From contig JADJEE010000001.1 in NCBI GenBank assembly GCA_016709225.1, forward strand, positions 2,108,001 to 2,172,000: DNA of 64,000 bases, given 5' to 3'. Below the pieces are notes generated by a model. The model worked only from the letters and a program-made list of their open reading frames with translations. It was not told the DNA's origin and ran no database searches. Positions 8,289 to 17,081 of the stretch are shown here, piece by piece. The translations under genes and the position numbers were made by a program. This DNA is from Deltaproteobacteria bacterium. Lineage in GTDB: Bacteria > Myxococcota_A > Polyangia > Nannocystales > Nannocystaceae. The first letter of the stretch is position 1; each line of letters opens with the position of its first letter.

Positions 8289-9746
8289 ATGGCCCCGACT
8301 GATGGCACCCCCGAGCGTTCGAGCCTCCGTGACTTCCTCGAGATCCGCTACGAGCAGCTCGAGGAGATGAACCTGGAGGCCAAGCGCCAGCGGCTCGAGC
8401 GCACGCCGGTCGACCAGGTCCGGGAGCAGCGCATCAAGTACCTGACCGACGAGAAGCGCATCAAGGCCGTGACCGTGTGCTTCGCCGACCTCGAGGGTCG
8501 GCTGCACATGCTCGACTACGACAAGAAGTTCCTGCTGCGCTCGGCCGACAACCTCACGTTCGACGGCTCGTCGATCCGCGGCTTCTCGGCGCAGCACGAG
8601 TCGGACCTGCGCCTGTCGATCGACTGGCCCGCGTTCTGGTGGATGCCGGCCGACGTGTTCGGCCCCGGCAAGGTGCTGGTGTTCGCCGAAGCGCTCGCCC
8701 AGGACGGTACGCCCTATGCCGCCGACCTCCGCGGTCGCCTCAAGCAGTACACCCGCGAGCTCTTCGACACCAAGGGCCTGGTTGCCCAGGTCGCGATGGA
8801 GATCGAGGGCTTCCTGTTCCGTGGCCGCGACGCCGAGCAGCACTACCCCGAGACCAACGCCTTCGAGTTCATCTCCACCGGCGGCTACTACCACTCGCTG
8901 CCGGGCGACGACCTGCGCCGCTTCATCGACGCCGCCGCCGAGGCCCAGCGCGCGATGGGCTTCGCCAACGAGAAGGACCACCCCGAGGTCGCACCGTCGC
9001 AGTTCGAGATGAACTACAGCTACGCCGAGGCCTGCGTCGCGGCGGACCAGGTCCTGCTCTACAAGCTGCTGTGCCGCCAGGTCGCGCAGAACCTCGGCAT
9101 GACGGCGTCGTTCTTGCCCAAGCCCGTCACCGGCGTCAACGGCAGCGGCATGCACACCAACATCTCGCTGCAGACCGGCGGCAAGAACCTCTTCTGGGAC
9201 AAGGACGGCGACAGCGGCTTGTCGGCGACCGGCTGGGACTTCATCGACCGCATCCTCAACAGCGCCGGCGATCTGTGTCTGCTGCTCAACAGCAGCGTCA
9301 ACGCCTACCGTCGGCTCGACCCGCACTACGAGGCGCCCAACCAGATCAAGGCATCCGCCAGCGATCGCGGCTCGATGGTGCGCATCCCGATCGGCAACGA
9401 GCGCTCCGCCCGCATCGAGGTGCGCTCGGTCGGCCCCGACGCCAACCCGTACCTGGCCGTCTATGCGCTGCTGCGCACGGGCCTCGAGGGTCCGAGCTCA
9501 GACCCCGATCCGAACAAGCGCGCGCGCACGCGGTTCCTGCCCGACAACATCCACGACGCGCTGCGCCTGTTCAAGGGCAGCCGCACCATGACCGAGCTGC
9601 TCGGCGAGTCGGTGGTGAGCCGCTTCGCCGAGGTCAAGCAGGCCTCCGCCGAGCGCTGCCCCAAGGCGCTGGGCTCGCTCATCAAGCGCGCCGAGGTGCA
9701 GTTCCACCACGAGGTGACCAACCAGTTCCTGTGGAACCGGTTCTAG
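8289..9746 (+). CDS. glnA: glutamine synthetase, type I
   Basis: ATP-dependent ligation of ammonia to glutamate. The 485-residue protein has the full GSI order: beta-grasp N-domain ending in LTFDGSSIRGF, the first metal motif VAMEIEGFLF, FEMNYSYAEACVAADQ, the ATP-site KPVTGVNGSGMHTNISL, SDRGSMVRIP, and the ARIEVRSVGPDANPYLA metal/glutamate site. The long N-terminus has an extra charged helix. The adenylylation Tyr motif (NLYDLP in enterobacteria) is missing: the region reads TRFLPDNIHDAL. Control by GlnE-type adenylylation is therefore unlikely. It is monocistronic, with an AT-rich upstream block and a convergent lipoprotein gene downstream. Confidence 0.96.
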   Translation: MAPTDGTPERSSLRDFLEIRYEQLEEMNLEAKRQRLERTPVDQVREQRIKYLTDEKRIKAVTVCFADLEGRLHMLDYDKKFLLRSADNLTFDGSSIRGFSAQHESDLRLSIDWPAFWWMPADVFGPGKVLVFAEALAQDGTPYAADLRGRLKQYTRELFDTKGLVAQVAMEIEGFLFRGRDAEQHYPETNAFEFISTGGYYHSLPGDDLRRFIDAAAEAQRAMGFANEKDHPEVAPSQFEMNYSYAEACVAADQVLLYKLLCRQVAQNLGMTASFLPKPVTGVNGSGMHTNISLQTGGKNLFWDKDGDSGLSATGWDFIDRILNSAGDLCLLLNSSVNAYRRLDPHYEAPNQIKASASDRGSMVRIPIGNERSARIEVRSVGPDANPYLAVYALLRTGLEGPSSDPDPNKRARTRFLPDNIHDALRLFKGSRTMTELLGESVVSRFAEVKQASAERCPKALGSLIKRAEVQFHHEVTNQFLWNRF

Positions 9747-9770
9747 TAGGCCCCACGGGCAGGGCCCGCT

Positions 9771-10844
9771 TCAATTCACCGCGAGCGAGTAGCTCCCGGT
9801 GGCGCCGTTGTAGCCGTCGATCGCGATCACCACCGTCTGCCCCGCGGTGAGGTTCGCCGACGCCTGCGATTGCAGCCCGCCCGAGTCGTCGTTGCAGACG
9901 AGCTCGACCCCGCCGCAGCCGCCCGAGGCGATCGCGAGCACGGTGTCGTACGACGATCCCGCCAGCGAGAAGGTGTACGCACCCGACGTCGGCGGCGTCC
10001 AGGTGTAGAGCACGTCGGCGCCGCCGGCCTGACAGCTCGGCGAGAAGTCGTTGGCCGCACCCACCGTGCTGCCGGTGGCGACCGCGTTGCCGGTCGCGAT
10101 ACCGAGGTCGCCACCGTCGGCGCAGGCGAAGCTCGGCGCCGCACCCGAGCTGATGCTCAGCACGTAGCTGCCGTTGTCGCCGGCGTAGCCATCGATGACC
10201 AGCAGCACCCGCTGATTGGCCACCAGCGCGACCGAGGCCAGCGAGACGCCCTCCTCGAGCGGGCCGTCGTCGTTGCAGATCAGCTCGGCGCCGTCGCATG
10301 CATCGTCGAGCACCGCGATGGCGGTGTCGTAGCCCGAACCGGCGAGGCTGAAGTGGTAGGTGCCGGCCGCGGGTGCGGTCCACACCAGCACGTCGTCGAT
10401 GCCACCACCGCTCGCACACGAGATCGCGACGTCGTCGGTGGCCCCCGTGGTGCTGGCGCTGCGCAGGCCGAAGCCGGTCGCCGAGCCCAGGTCGGCGTCG
10501 GTGCAGGCCAGCGGATCGAGGCCACCCGAGCTGCTGCCGCCGTCGCTGCTCGAGCCGCCGCTGGTGTCGGCGCCGCCGCTGTCGCTGCTGCTCTGGGCGA
10601 CCGTGGGATCCTCGGTGCTGCCACCGCTGGGGTCCGTCGCGGTGGCCGAGTCGTCGGTCGTCGGCCCGGCGGTCGTCGAGCTCGCGCTTGCGGTCGCCGA
10701 CGACTCGGTGCCGCTGCCGTCGGTGTCACCGACGCTGGCGCTGCCGCCGATGCTGGCGGCCGAGTCGATGCCCGAGTTGCTCCCCAGCGACGCCGACGAA
10801 CACGCCGCGACCGCGATCCACGACACCAGCGCCACGCGCCGCAT
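9771..10844 (-). CDS. lipoprotein with two pre-peptidase C-terminal-like repeats
   Basis: Function unknown; an exported surface protein of 357 residues. The signal sequence ends in a lipobox (AVAAC), and a Ser/Gly/Asp/Thr tether of about 90 residues follows. Two tandem beta-sandwich repeats come next: each has a 'TGTYHFSLAGSGYDTAIAVLD'-like core (YHFSLAGSGYDTAIAV; YTFSLAGSSYDTVLAI), a Cys pair around CDGAELICNDD or CGGVELVCNDD, and a VLLVIDGY or VVIAIDGY close. This is the PPC-domain style seen in secreted myxobacterial proteins. It lies 29 bp downstream of pdhC on the same strand and may be read through from that operon, although the functions look unrelated. Confidence 0.8.
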   Translation of the reverse strand: MRRVALVSWIAVAACSSASLGSNSGIDSAASIGGSASVGDTDGSGTESSATASASSTTAGPTTDDSATATDPSGGSTEDPTVAQSSSDSGGADTSGGSSSDGGSSSGGLDPLACTDADLGSATGFGLRSASTTGATDDVAISCASGGGIDDVLVWTAPAAGTYHFSLAGSGYDTAIAVLDDACDGAELICNDDGPLEEGVSLASVALVANQRVLLVIDGYAGDNGSYVLSISSGAAPSFACADGGDLGIATGNAVATGSTVGAANDFSPSCQAGGADVLYTWTPPTSGAYTFSLAGSSYDTVLAIASGGCGGVELVCNDDSGGLQSQASANLTAGQTVVIAIDGYNGATGSYSLAVN

Positions 10845-10873
10845 GGGCGAAGCGTAGCTGGTTTCGTCCGAGT

Positions 10874-12193
10874 TCAGGCCAACATCCGCAGCGGCTGCTC
10901 CAGCAAGCCGCGCACGGTCGCGAGGAACTTGGCACCGGTCGCCCCGTCCATCACGCGGTGATCGCAGGACAGCGTGACACGCATGCGCTTGCCGACCGCG
11001 AGCGTCGGCGCGCCGCCGGCTGCGGGCGCGCGCACCACCGCCTCGTCGGCGATGCCGCCAACCGCCAGGATCGCGCCTTCTCCGGGGTTCACGACCGCTG
11101 CGAAGGCCTCGATGCCGAACATGCCGAGGTTCGACACGCTGAAGGTCGAGCCGGTCATCTGCGCGGGCTCGAGCGCACGCTCGCGGGCCTTGCCACCGAG
11201 CGTACGGGCGCTGGCCGCGATCTCCGACAACGACATGCGGTCGGTGTGACGTAGCACCGGTACGACCAACCCGTCTTCGACTGCAACCGCGATACCCACG
11301 TGCACGTCACCACGCCGCACGATGGTCTGACCGTTCCAGTAGGCGTTGACCTCGGGGTGGATGCGCAGCGCCTTCGCGCACGCGAGCACGATGAGGTCGT
11401 TGTACGAGACCTTGACCTCGGCGGCGGCGAGCTCGTCGCGCACGGCGGCGGCGCGGTCCATGTCGACCACGATCGTCAGATAGAAGTGCGGGATCTCGGC
11501 GTTCGCCTGCGCCATGCGCTTGGCGATCGTCTTGCGCATCATCGACAGCTCGAGCACGGTGTCGCCCGCGGACGCCGGCGCAGCCGCTGCGGCGGCACGC
11601 GGCGCGCTCGCAGCCCGCTCGACGTCGGTCTTGACCACGCGGCCGTGCGGGCCCGAGCCCTCGATGTCGGCGAGCGCGAGTCCACGCTCGCGCGCGAGCC
11701 GACGCGCCAGCGGCGACGCGGCGATGCGTCCGTCGTCGCGCGGCTCCGGCTTGGCATCGGGCCTCGCGTCCGTCGACGACGCGGGCGCCGCGTCCGGCTT
11801 CGCCGCGGGCGCTGCGTCCGTCTTCGCCGCGGGCTCCGCGTCCGGCTTCGCCGCGTGCTTCGACGCGGGCGCCGCGTCCGTCTTCGCCGCCGGCTTCGAC
11901 TCGGCCTTCGCCGGCGCCTTCGCGGCCCCCGACAGTGCCGCCTTCGGATCCTCGCCGGCCTGGCCGAACACCGCGATGGGCGCTCCGATCGGCAGCGTCT
12001 TGCCCTCGGGCGCGACCAGCTCGAGCACGACGCCGGCGTCGAAGGACTCGAACTCCATCGTCGCCTTGTCGGTCTCGATCTCCGCGATCATCTGACCGCG
12101 CTTGACCTTGTCGCCGGGCTTGATGTGCCACTTGGCGATGACGCCCTCTTCCATGGTGTCGGACAGGCGGGGTAGCGCCACGACGGTTGCCAT
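10874..12193 (-). CDS. pdhC: pyruvate dehydrogenase E2, dihydrolipoamide acetyltransferase
   Basis: E2 core of the pyruvate dehydrogenase complex; it moves the acetyl group from E1 to CoA. The 439 residues comprise one lipoyl domain (1-80, lipoyl Lys in ETDKATM at residue 43), then an Ala/Pro/Lys/Asp repeat linker (about 85-152). The E1/E3-binding domain (about 154-192, RIAASPLARRLARERG ... GPHGRVVKTDV) and the catalytic domain follow, ending in the acyltransferase motif CDHRVMDG with His412 and Asp416. The linker is built of near-identical AAKTDAAPA units, visible as DNA repeats around 11760-11900. It is the third gene of pdhA-pdhB-pdhC; no E3 gene is nearby. Confidence 0.96.
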   Translation of the reverse strand: MATVVALPRLSDTMEEGVIAKWHIKPGDKVKRGQMIAEIETDKATMEFESFDAGVVLELVAPEGKTLPIGAPIAVFGQAGEDPKAALSGAAKAPAKAESKPAAKTDAAPASKHAAKPDAEPAAKTDAAPAAKPDAAPASSTDARPDAKPEPRDDGRIAASPLARRLARERGLALADIEGSGPHGRVVKTDVERAASAPRAAAAAAPASAGDTVLELSMMRKTIAKRMAQANAEIPHFYLTIVVDMDRAAAVRDELAAAEVKVSYNDLIVLACAKALRIHPEVNAYWNGQTIVRRGDVHVGIAVAVEDGLVVPVLRHTDRMSLSEIAASARTLGGKARERALEPAQMTGSTFSVSNLGMFGIEAFAAVVNPGEGAILAVGGIADEAVVRAPAAGGAPTLAVGKRMRVTLSCDHRVMDGATGAKFLATVRGLLEQPLRMLA

Positions 12194-12253
12194 TGCTGCG
12201 GTCTCCTCGGATGCGGATGTTGCGATGGGGTTGCGAGCGACGCGGGCGATGCG

Positions 12254-13237
12254 TCAGACCTTGCGGTACGCGACCTCGCGGATCGCCTCGAGCGCGCGCG
12301 CCGGGCTCGGCAGCACCAGCTGCTCGAGGTTCTCGGCGTACGGCATGTTCACGTCCTCGTAGCACACGCGCAGGATCGGCGCGTCGAGGTGATCGAAGGC
12401 CAGCCGCTGGATGCGATCGGAGAGCTCCGCTCCGACGCCGCCGTAGGGCCAGCCGTGGTAGACCATCACCACGCGGTTGGTCTTGCGCACGCTCGCGAGC
12501 ACGCAAGCGTCGTCGAGCGGCCGCAGGGTCCGCAGGTCGATGACCTCGCAATCGAGGCCCTCTTCGGCGGCCTGCTCGGCGGCCGTCAGCGCGACCTGCA
12601 GCCCCTGCCCCCACGTGATCACCGTGATGCCGCTGCCGGGGCGCTTGATGTCGGCTTCGCCGATCGGGATCACGTACTCCTCGTCGGGCACCTCGCCGCG
12701 GTTGGCGTACATGACCTCGCTCTCGAAGAAGATCACCGGGTTGTCGTCGCGGATCGCGGCCTTGAGCAGGCCCTTGGCGTCCTTCGCGGTCGCGACCGAG
12801 ACCACCTTCACGCCCGGGAAGCCGCAGTAGAAGCTCTCGAAGGCCTGGCTGTGGGTCGAGCTCAACATGTGCGCGGCGCCGTTGGGCCCGCGGAACACGA
12901 TCGGCAGCGTGAACTGGCCGGCGGTGAGCTGGCGTAGCTTGGCGGCGTTGTTGAGGATCTGATCGAACGCCACCGCCGAGAAGTTGAAGGTCATGAACTC
13001 GATGATCGGGCGCAGCCCGGCCATCGCCGCGCCGACTCCGACCCCGGCGAACCCGGCCTCGGCGATCGGCGTGTCGACCACGCGACGCTCGCCGTACTTG
13101 GCCAGCAGGCCCTCGGTCACCTTGTAGGCGCCGTCGTAGTGCCCGACCTCCTCGCCCATCACGAACACACGCTCGTCCCGGGCCATCTCCTCGTCGATCG
13201 CAGCGCGCAGCGCCTCGCGGATCTGTAGCGTCGCCAT
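12254..13237 (-). CDS. pdhB: pyruvate dehydrogenase E1 beta subunit
   Basis: Beta half of the heterotetrameric, TPP-dependent E1 decarboxylase. The 327-residue protein is of normal family length. It shows the N-terminal IREALRAAIDEEMARDERVFVMGEEVG (TPP-contact Glu), VDTPIAEAGFAGVGVGAAM, the potassium-site region, HSQAFESFYCGFPGVKVV, NPVIFFE, the C-terminal transketolase domain ITVITWGQG, and VIDLRTLRPLD. The ATG at 13237 lies two bases after the pdhA stop, so the genes are tightly coupled; pdhC follows after 60 bp. Paired E1 alpha/beta genes with E2 could also serve branched-chain ketoacids or acetoin, but the E1 alpha sequence fits pyruvate best. Confidence 0.95.
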   Translation of the reverse strand: MATLQIREALRAAIDEEMARDERVFVMGEEVGHYDGAYKVTEGLLAKYGERRVVDTPIAEAGFAGVGVGAAMAGLRPIIEFMTFNFSAVAFDQILNNAAKLRQLTAGQFTLPIVFRGPNGAAHMLSSTHSQAFESFYCGFPGVKVVSVATAKDAKGLLKAAIRDDNPVIFFESEVMYANRGEVPDEEYVIPIGEADIKRPGSGITVITWGQGLQVALTAAEQAAEEGLDCEVIDLRTLRPLDDACVLASVRKTNRVVMVYHGWPYGGVGAELSDRIQRLAFDHLDAPILRVCYEDVNMPYAENLEQLVLPSPARALEAIREVAYRKV

Positions 13238-13239
13238 GG

Positions 13240-14259
13240 TCAGACATCCTCCACGAGGTTGTGGCGGAAGCGGTGCTCTGGGTCCGGCAGCGGCGAGCCG
13301 TCGGCGAACTCGATCGCGGCATCCATCTCGGCGACCACGCCGTCGTCGATCGCCGTGAGGGCGTCCTCGTCGAGACCGCCGTCGCGCAGCTGCGCCTCGA
13401 GCCGCTGCAGCGGATCGCGGCTGCGCCACTGCTCAACCTCTTCCTTCGTGCGGTACTTGCCCGGGTCCGACATGCTGTGGCCGCGGAAGCGGTAGGTGAG
13501 CAGCTCGAGCAGCGCCGGCCGGTGTTGCGTGCGCGCAGCCTCGATGGCGGCGCCCAGTCGCTCGCGGGTCTCGTGGATGTCCTGCACCACGAAGCGGTCG
13601 CTGGCCAGCGCCCAGCCCGGCGCGCGGGTGGTGAGGTCGTCGACCGGGCTCTGTCGCGACAGCGGCGTGCCCATGGCGTAGAGGTTGTTCTCGATGACGA
13701 ACACGATCGGCAGCTTCCACAGGCCGGCGAGGTTCATGCCCTCCGCCGTCGCGCCGATGTGCATGGCGCCTTCGCCCAGGAAGCAGATCGTGACCGCGCC
13801 GTCGCCGGTGTACTTGCTCGCGAAGGCGTGACCGGCTGCGACGGGAACGTGGCTGCCGACGATGGCGTAGCCGCCCCACAGCCCCTTGTCGCGGGCGAAG
13901 AAGTGCATCGAGCCACCGACGCCGCCGACCAGGCCCGTGGCCTTGCCGTACAGCTCGGCCATGCACGCGCCGGGCTCGCAGCCGAGCGCGATCGCGAAGC
14001 CGTGATCGCGGTAGGTCGTGACCACGCGATCGCCGGGCTTCATCAGATCGGCGGTCGCGACCGCAATCGCCTCCTGCCCGATGTACAGGTGCAGGAAGCC
14101 GCTGATCTTGCCCTGGGTGTACGAGCGCGCGGCGGCTTCCTCGAAGCGGCGGATGCGGAGCATCTCCGTATAGAGGTGGCGCGATCGGGCGAGATCGCCG
14201 CCCTGCGTCGATGCAGGCGCGGGGCTGGGTTGTTTCTGCGCGGCGGTATCGCGGCTCAA
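13240..14259 (-). CDS. pdhA: pyruvate dehydrogenase E1 alpha subunit (TTG start)
   Basis: Alpha half of E1, which binds TPP. In its 339 residues are seen TEMLRIRRFEEAAARSYTQGKISGFLHLYIGQEA, RDHGFAIALG, GGVGGSMHFF, the TPP motif FLGEGA ... WKLPIVFVIENN, and the phosphorylation-loop signature YRFRGHSMSDP(G)KYR of pyruvate-type E1 alpha. The start is TTG at 14259; AAGGAG at 14267-14272, seven bases upstream on the coding strand, decides it. It opens the pdhABC operon and is divergent from bioB across 136 bp, an arrangement placing acetyl-CoA supply beside biotin synthesis. Confidence 0.95.
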   Translation of the reverse strand: MSRDTAAQKQPSPAPASTQGGDLARSRHLYTEMLRIRRFEEAAARSYTQGKISGFLHLYIGQEAIAVATADLMKPGDRVVTTYRDHGFAIALGCEPGACMAELYGKATGLVGGVGGSMHFFARDKGLWGGYAIVGSHVPVAAGHAFASKYTGDGAVTICFLGEGAMHIGATAEGMNLAGLWKLPIVFVIENNLYAMGTPLSRQSPVDDLTTRAPGWALASDRFVVQDIHETRERLGAAIEAARTQHRPALLELLTYRFRGHSMSDPGKYRTKEEVEQWRSRDPLQRLEAQLRDGGLDEDALTAIDDGVVAEMDAAIEFADGSPLPDPEHRFRHNLVEDV

Positions 14260-14266
14260 GGGGTTG

Positions 14267-14272
14267 CTCCTT
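14267..14272 (-). promoter_or_regulatory. strong Shine-Dalgarno for the TTG start of pdhA
   Basis: The minus strand reads AAGGAG with a 7-base spacer to TTG at 14259-14257. No ATG or GTG in the frame is as well placed. Confidence 0.7.
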
Positions 14273-14395
14273 GCAGGCGTGGGGCGCGTGGTTCGTAGGC
14301 TCGAGGGAGACCGGGGCGCAGCGATGGCATGCGCACGCGGAGCGGGAGGCTATCACCGTTCTTGCCCGCGGTCGCACCCGGTGTATGTTCGGCGC

Positions 14396-15517
14396 ATGTC
14401 CGTGCCTGCACCCGCGCCCGCCACCATCGCCGACGCCATTCTCGCCGGGCGGCTCGATGCGCTCGAGCCCGCCGGGCTGCGTGCGTACCTCGGCGGCGAG
14501 GTCGACGTCTGGGACGTGATGTCCGCCGCCGACCGGGTGCGGCGCGCCCGCTTCGGCAATCGCGTGCACCTGTGCTCGATCATCAACGCCAAGGAAGGCG
14601 GCTGTCCCGAGGACTGTGGCTTCTGCGCGCAGTCGAAGCACTTCTCCACCCACGTCAAGCCCGGCAAGTTCGCCGGCGTCGACGAGATCGTTCGTGCCAG
14701 CGAGGTCGCGGCGACGCGCCACGCGAGCGCGCTCGGGCTGGTCACCGCCACGCGCGGGCTCGAGGACGATTCGGTCGGCCTCGCGCACATCGCCGCGGGC
14801 CTGCGGGCGATCCGAGCGGCCGGCCACACCGAGGCCCACGCGTCGCTCGGCTTCGTGTCCGATCGCGGCTTCGACACCCTCATCGAGGCCGGCCTCACCG
14901 AGTTCAACCACAACCTCGAGAGCGGCCGCGCGTACTTCGAGCGCATCGTTTCGACGCACAGCTACGACGAGCGCATCGCGACCATCCGCCGCGCGCAGGC
15001 CAAGGGTCTGCGCACCTGCGTGGGCGGCATCTTCGGCATGGGCGAAGGCCCCGACGACCGCGTCGAGCTGGCCCAGACCCTGCGCGAGCTCGACGTCGAC
15101 GAGGTGCCGATCAACTTCCTGGTCAGCATCGAGGGCACGGCGCTGGCGCAGGTCGAGCCATTCGAGCCGCTGCCTCCGCTCGAGATGCTGCGCATCATCG
15201 CCGCCTTCCGGCTGTTCCTGCCGCGGCAGAACATCTTCATCGCCGCCGGTCGGACGCACCTGGGCCAGCTGCTGCCGCTGATGTTCAGCGCGGGCGCGTC
15301 GGGCATGATGATCGGCGATTTCCTCACCACGCCCAATCGCGGCGTCGACGACGACCTGCGCATGCTCGACGAGCTGGGCCTGGTGCCCCACGCCTGCGGC
15401 GCGACGCGCCCGGAGCTGACGGGCCGCAACGATCGCGCGCATGCGGGCACCGGCCTGCCGGCGGCGCCGACCGCCGCCGCGCACGACGGCGTGCGTCGCC
15501 TGCCCGTCCGCGCGTGA
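14396..15517 (+). CDS. bioB: biotin synthase
   Basis: Radical-SAM enzyme inserting sulfur into dethiobiotin. The 373 residues contain the SAM-cluster motif C-PED-C-GF-C (Cys70, 74, 77) after the usual SIINAKEGG lead-in, then FNHNLESG, the GGIFGMGE turn, PINFLVSIEGTAL, FLPRQNIFIAAGR (conserved Arg region of the second cluster), and the closing GMMIGDFLTTPNRGVDDDL. The ATG at 14396 gives a normal N-terminus; longer upstream extension in the frame is low-quality. It is divergent from pdhA. No bioA/D/F lies in the window, and no BirA-type operator was recognised upstream. Confidence 0.96.
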   Translation: MSVPAPAPATIADAILAGRLDALEPAGLRAYLGGEVDVWDVMSAADRVRRARFGNRVHLCSIINAKEGGCPEDCGFCAQSKHFSTHVKPGKFAGVDEIVRASEVAATRHASALGLVTATRGLEDDSVGLAHIAAGLRAIRAAGHTEAHASLGFVSDRGFDTLIEAGLTEFNHNLESGRAYFERIVSTHSYDERIATIRRAQAKGLRTCVGGIFGMGEGPDDRVELAQTLRELDVDEVPINFLVSIEGTALAQVEPFEPLPPLEMLRIIAAFRLFLPRQNIFIAAGRTHLGQLLPLMFSAGASGMMIGDFLTTPNRGVDDDLRMLDELGLVPHACGATRPELTGRNDRAHAGTGLPAAPTAAAHDGVRRLPVRA

Positions 15518-15637
15518 GCGGTGGCCGGCGGCCCGCGTGAGCCTGCTCGCCCGATCGCGATCGCAGGCGGCGCGACGGCCGACCGCAACATCTCGTCGCT
15601 TGCAAGGCGCCCCGGGTTTGGTGCTACGGTGCCGAGC

Positions 15638-17071
15638 ATGCGCGACGCCCTCGTCCTTCGGCATCGTCTCGTCGGTCTCGCCGGCGTGCCGGCACTCGCC
15701 CTCGCGTTCGGTTGTTCGAGCGCCGAGCCGCCTGCGAAGGCCGACGGCGCGGGCAAGGCCGAGAAGGCCGAGAAGGCCGAGGGCAAGGGCAAGGGCAAGC
15801 TCGCCGAGCTCCGCAAGAAGCGTGAAGAGCAGAAGGCCCGTACAGCAGCCAAGGGTGAGCGGCCCGGCATCGACGACGACGACGACGCACCGGTGAAGGT
15901 GGCCACGCCCGACGGCGACGATCACCACCACGCCCCGAGCGCTCCGCCGCCACCCGGCACGCCGGCGCAGTACCTGCCGATCCCCGGCGACCCGCCCTAC
16001 GTCGACGGCTACAACCCCGAGGAGGAGAGCTGTCCCTCGGGCAACTGGTGCGGCACCGCCGAGACCGCGGCGAAGATCACCCCGACCGGCGACTCGACGC
16101 CCAAGCAGATGGACTGCCCGGCGCGCATCACCGGCGCCCACGATCCGAGCCCGCTCGACGCGCCCGCCTACGCCGGGCTGCCCAACAAGCGACAGATGCA
16201 GGGCGCGTTCAACGAGGGCCGCACCCAGCGCATGCGTAGCGAGGGCAAGGCCGACGCGTGCTGCTACCACTGGTTCGAGTACTGCAGCGGACGTCCGTTG
16301 CTCGACGGCAGCGACAGCGTGGTCGCGACCCCGAAGAGCGGCACCGCGTGGGTCGACGACGCCATCACGCCCGAGGTCGCGGAGCTCTCCGACGAGGCCC
16401 GACTCGCGCTCGCCCGCGCGTGGCTCGACGATGCGCTGCGCGAGCACGCCAGTGTCGCGTCGTTCTCGCGCGCGGCGCTCGAGCTGATGGCCGTGGCCGC
16501 GCCGCCCGAGCTGGTCGCCGGCTGCATGCAGTCGGGGCTCGACGAGGTCGACCACGCGCGCCGTTGCTTCGCGCTCGCGAGCGCGTACGCCGGGCGGGCG
16601 GTCGGCCCCGGGCCCCTGCCCTCGCTGTCGCCGCGCGGGCAGTCGCTGCCGCAGCTGGCGATCGAGACCTTCCTCGAGGGTTGCGTGGGCGAGACCGTCG
16701 CGACGCTGGTGGCCGAGCGCTCGCTCGCGGTCGCGACCGACGAGGCCGTGTGCGCGACGCTGCGGGTGATCATCGAAGACGAGTCGCGCCACGCCGCGCT
16801 GGCCTGGCGTACGATCGCGTGGGCGCTGGGCCACGGCGGCAACGACGTCCGCACCGCACTGGCGGCGATGCTCGAGCACCCACCGGTGGTCGAGCCCGGC
16901 GACGCGCCGCTGCTGTCGAGCGCGACCCGCAGCGCGTTGCGCCACCACGGTCGCCTCGACCCGGCCATGCTCGCGCAGAGCGTCGCCGACGCGTGGCACG
17001 ACATCGTCGCGCCGATGTTGGCCGAGCTGGTCGGACGCCGTCCGGTCGGCGTCGCGGCCAGCACCGCCTGA
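15638..17071 (+). CDS. lipoprotein with C-terminal ferritin-like domain
   Basis: Function unknown. Of 477 residues, the first 25 are a signal with a lipobox-like LAFGC. A Lys/Glu/Ala stretch (about 30-75) and a His/Pro-rich linker follow. A Cys-containing middle (CPSGNWCG, CPAR, CCYHWFEYCSG) comes next. From about 255 comes a four-helix ferritin-like domain whose metal-ligand pattern is visible: REHASVASF, DEVDHARR, EGCVGETVA and the EDESRHAA box, i.e. the E, ExxH, E, ExxxH set of a di-iron site. The domain on a lipid-anchored exported protein suggests oxygen or metal chemistry at the envelope; that role is inference. The ATG at 15638 gives the signal peptide its normal position. Confidence 0.8.
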   Translation: MRDALVLRHRLVGLAGVPALALAFGCSSAEPPAKADGAGKAEKAEKAEGKGKGKLAELRKKREEQKARTAAKGERPGIDDDDDAPVKVATPDGDDHHHAPSAPPPPGTPAQYLPIPGDPPYVDGYNPEEESCPSGNWCGTAETAAKITPTGDSTPKQMDCPARITGAHDPSPLDAPAYAGLPNKRQMQGAFNEGRTQRMRSEGKADACCYHWFEYCSGRPLLDGSDSVVATPKSGTAWVDDAITPEVAELSDEARLALARAWLDDALREHASVASFSRAALELMAVAAPPELVAGCMQSGLDEVDHARRCFALASAYAGRAVGPGPLPSLSPRGQSLPQLAIETFLEGCVGETVATLVAERSLAVATDEAVCATLRVIIEDESRHAALAWRTIAWALGHGGNDVRTALAAMLEHPPVVEPGDAPLLSSATRSALRHHGRLDPAMLAQSVADAWHDIVAPMLAELVGRRPVGVAASTA

Positions 17072-17081
17072 CGCGGCGCCG

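Noticed and set aside
8276..8302. Eight-codon leader-peptide-like frame just before and into glnA
   Set aside because: It has no Shine-Dalgarno and no attenuator structure; a chance ATG...TGA is more likely.
11760..11900. Short repeats looking like a degenerate array
   Set aside because: They are codon repeats of the Ala/Lys/Pro linker in the E2 subunit; there are no CRISPR spacers.
13433..16999. A 1188-codon open frame on the minus strand across bioB and the ferritin-like lipoprotein gene
   Set aside because: It is antisense to two secure genes and reads as Arg/Gly/His-rich noise, as expected from high GC at third codon positions.
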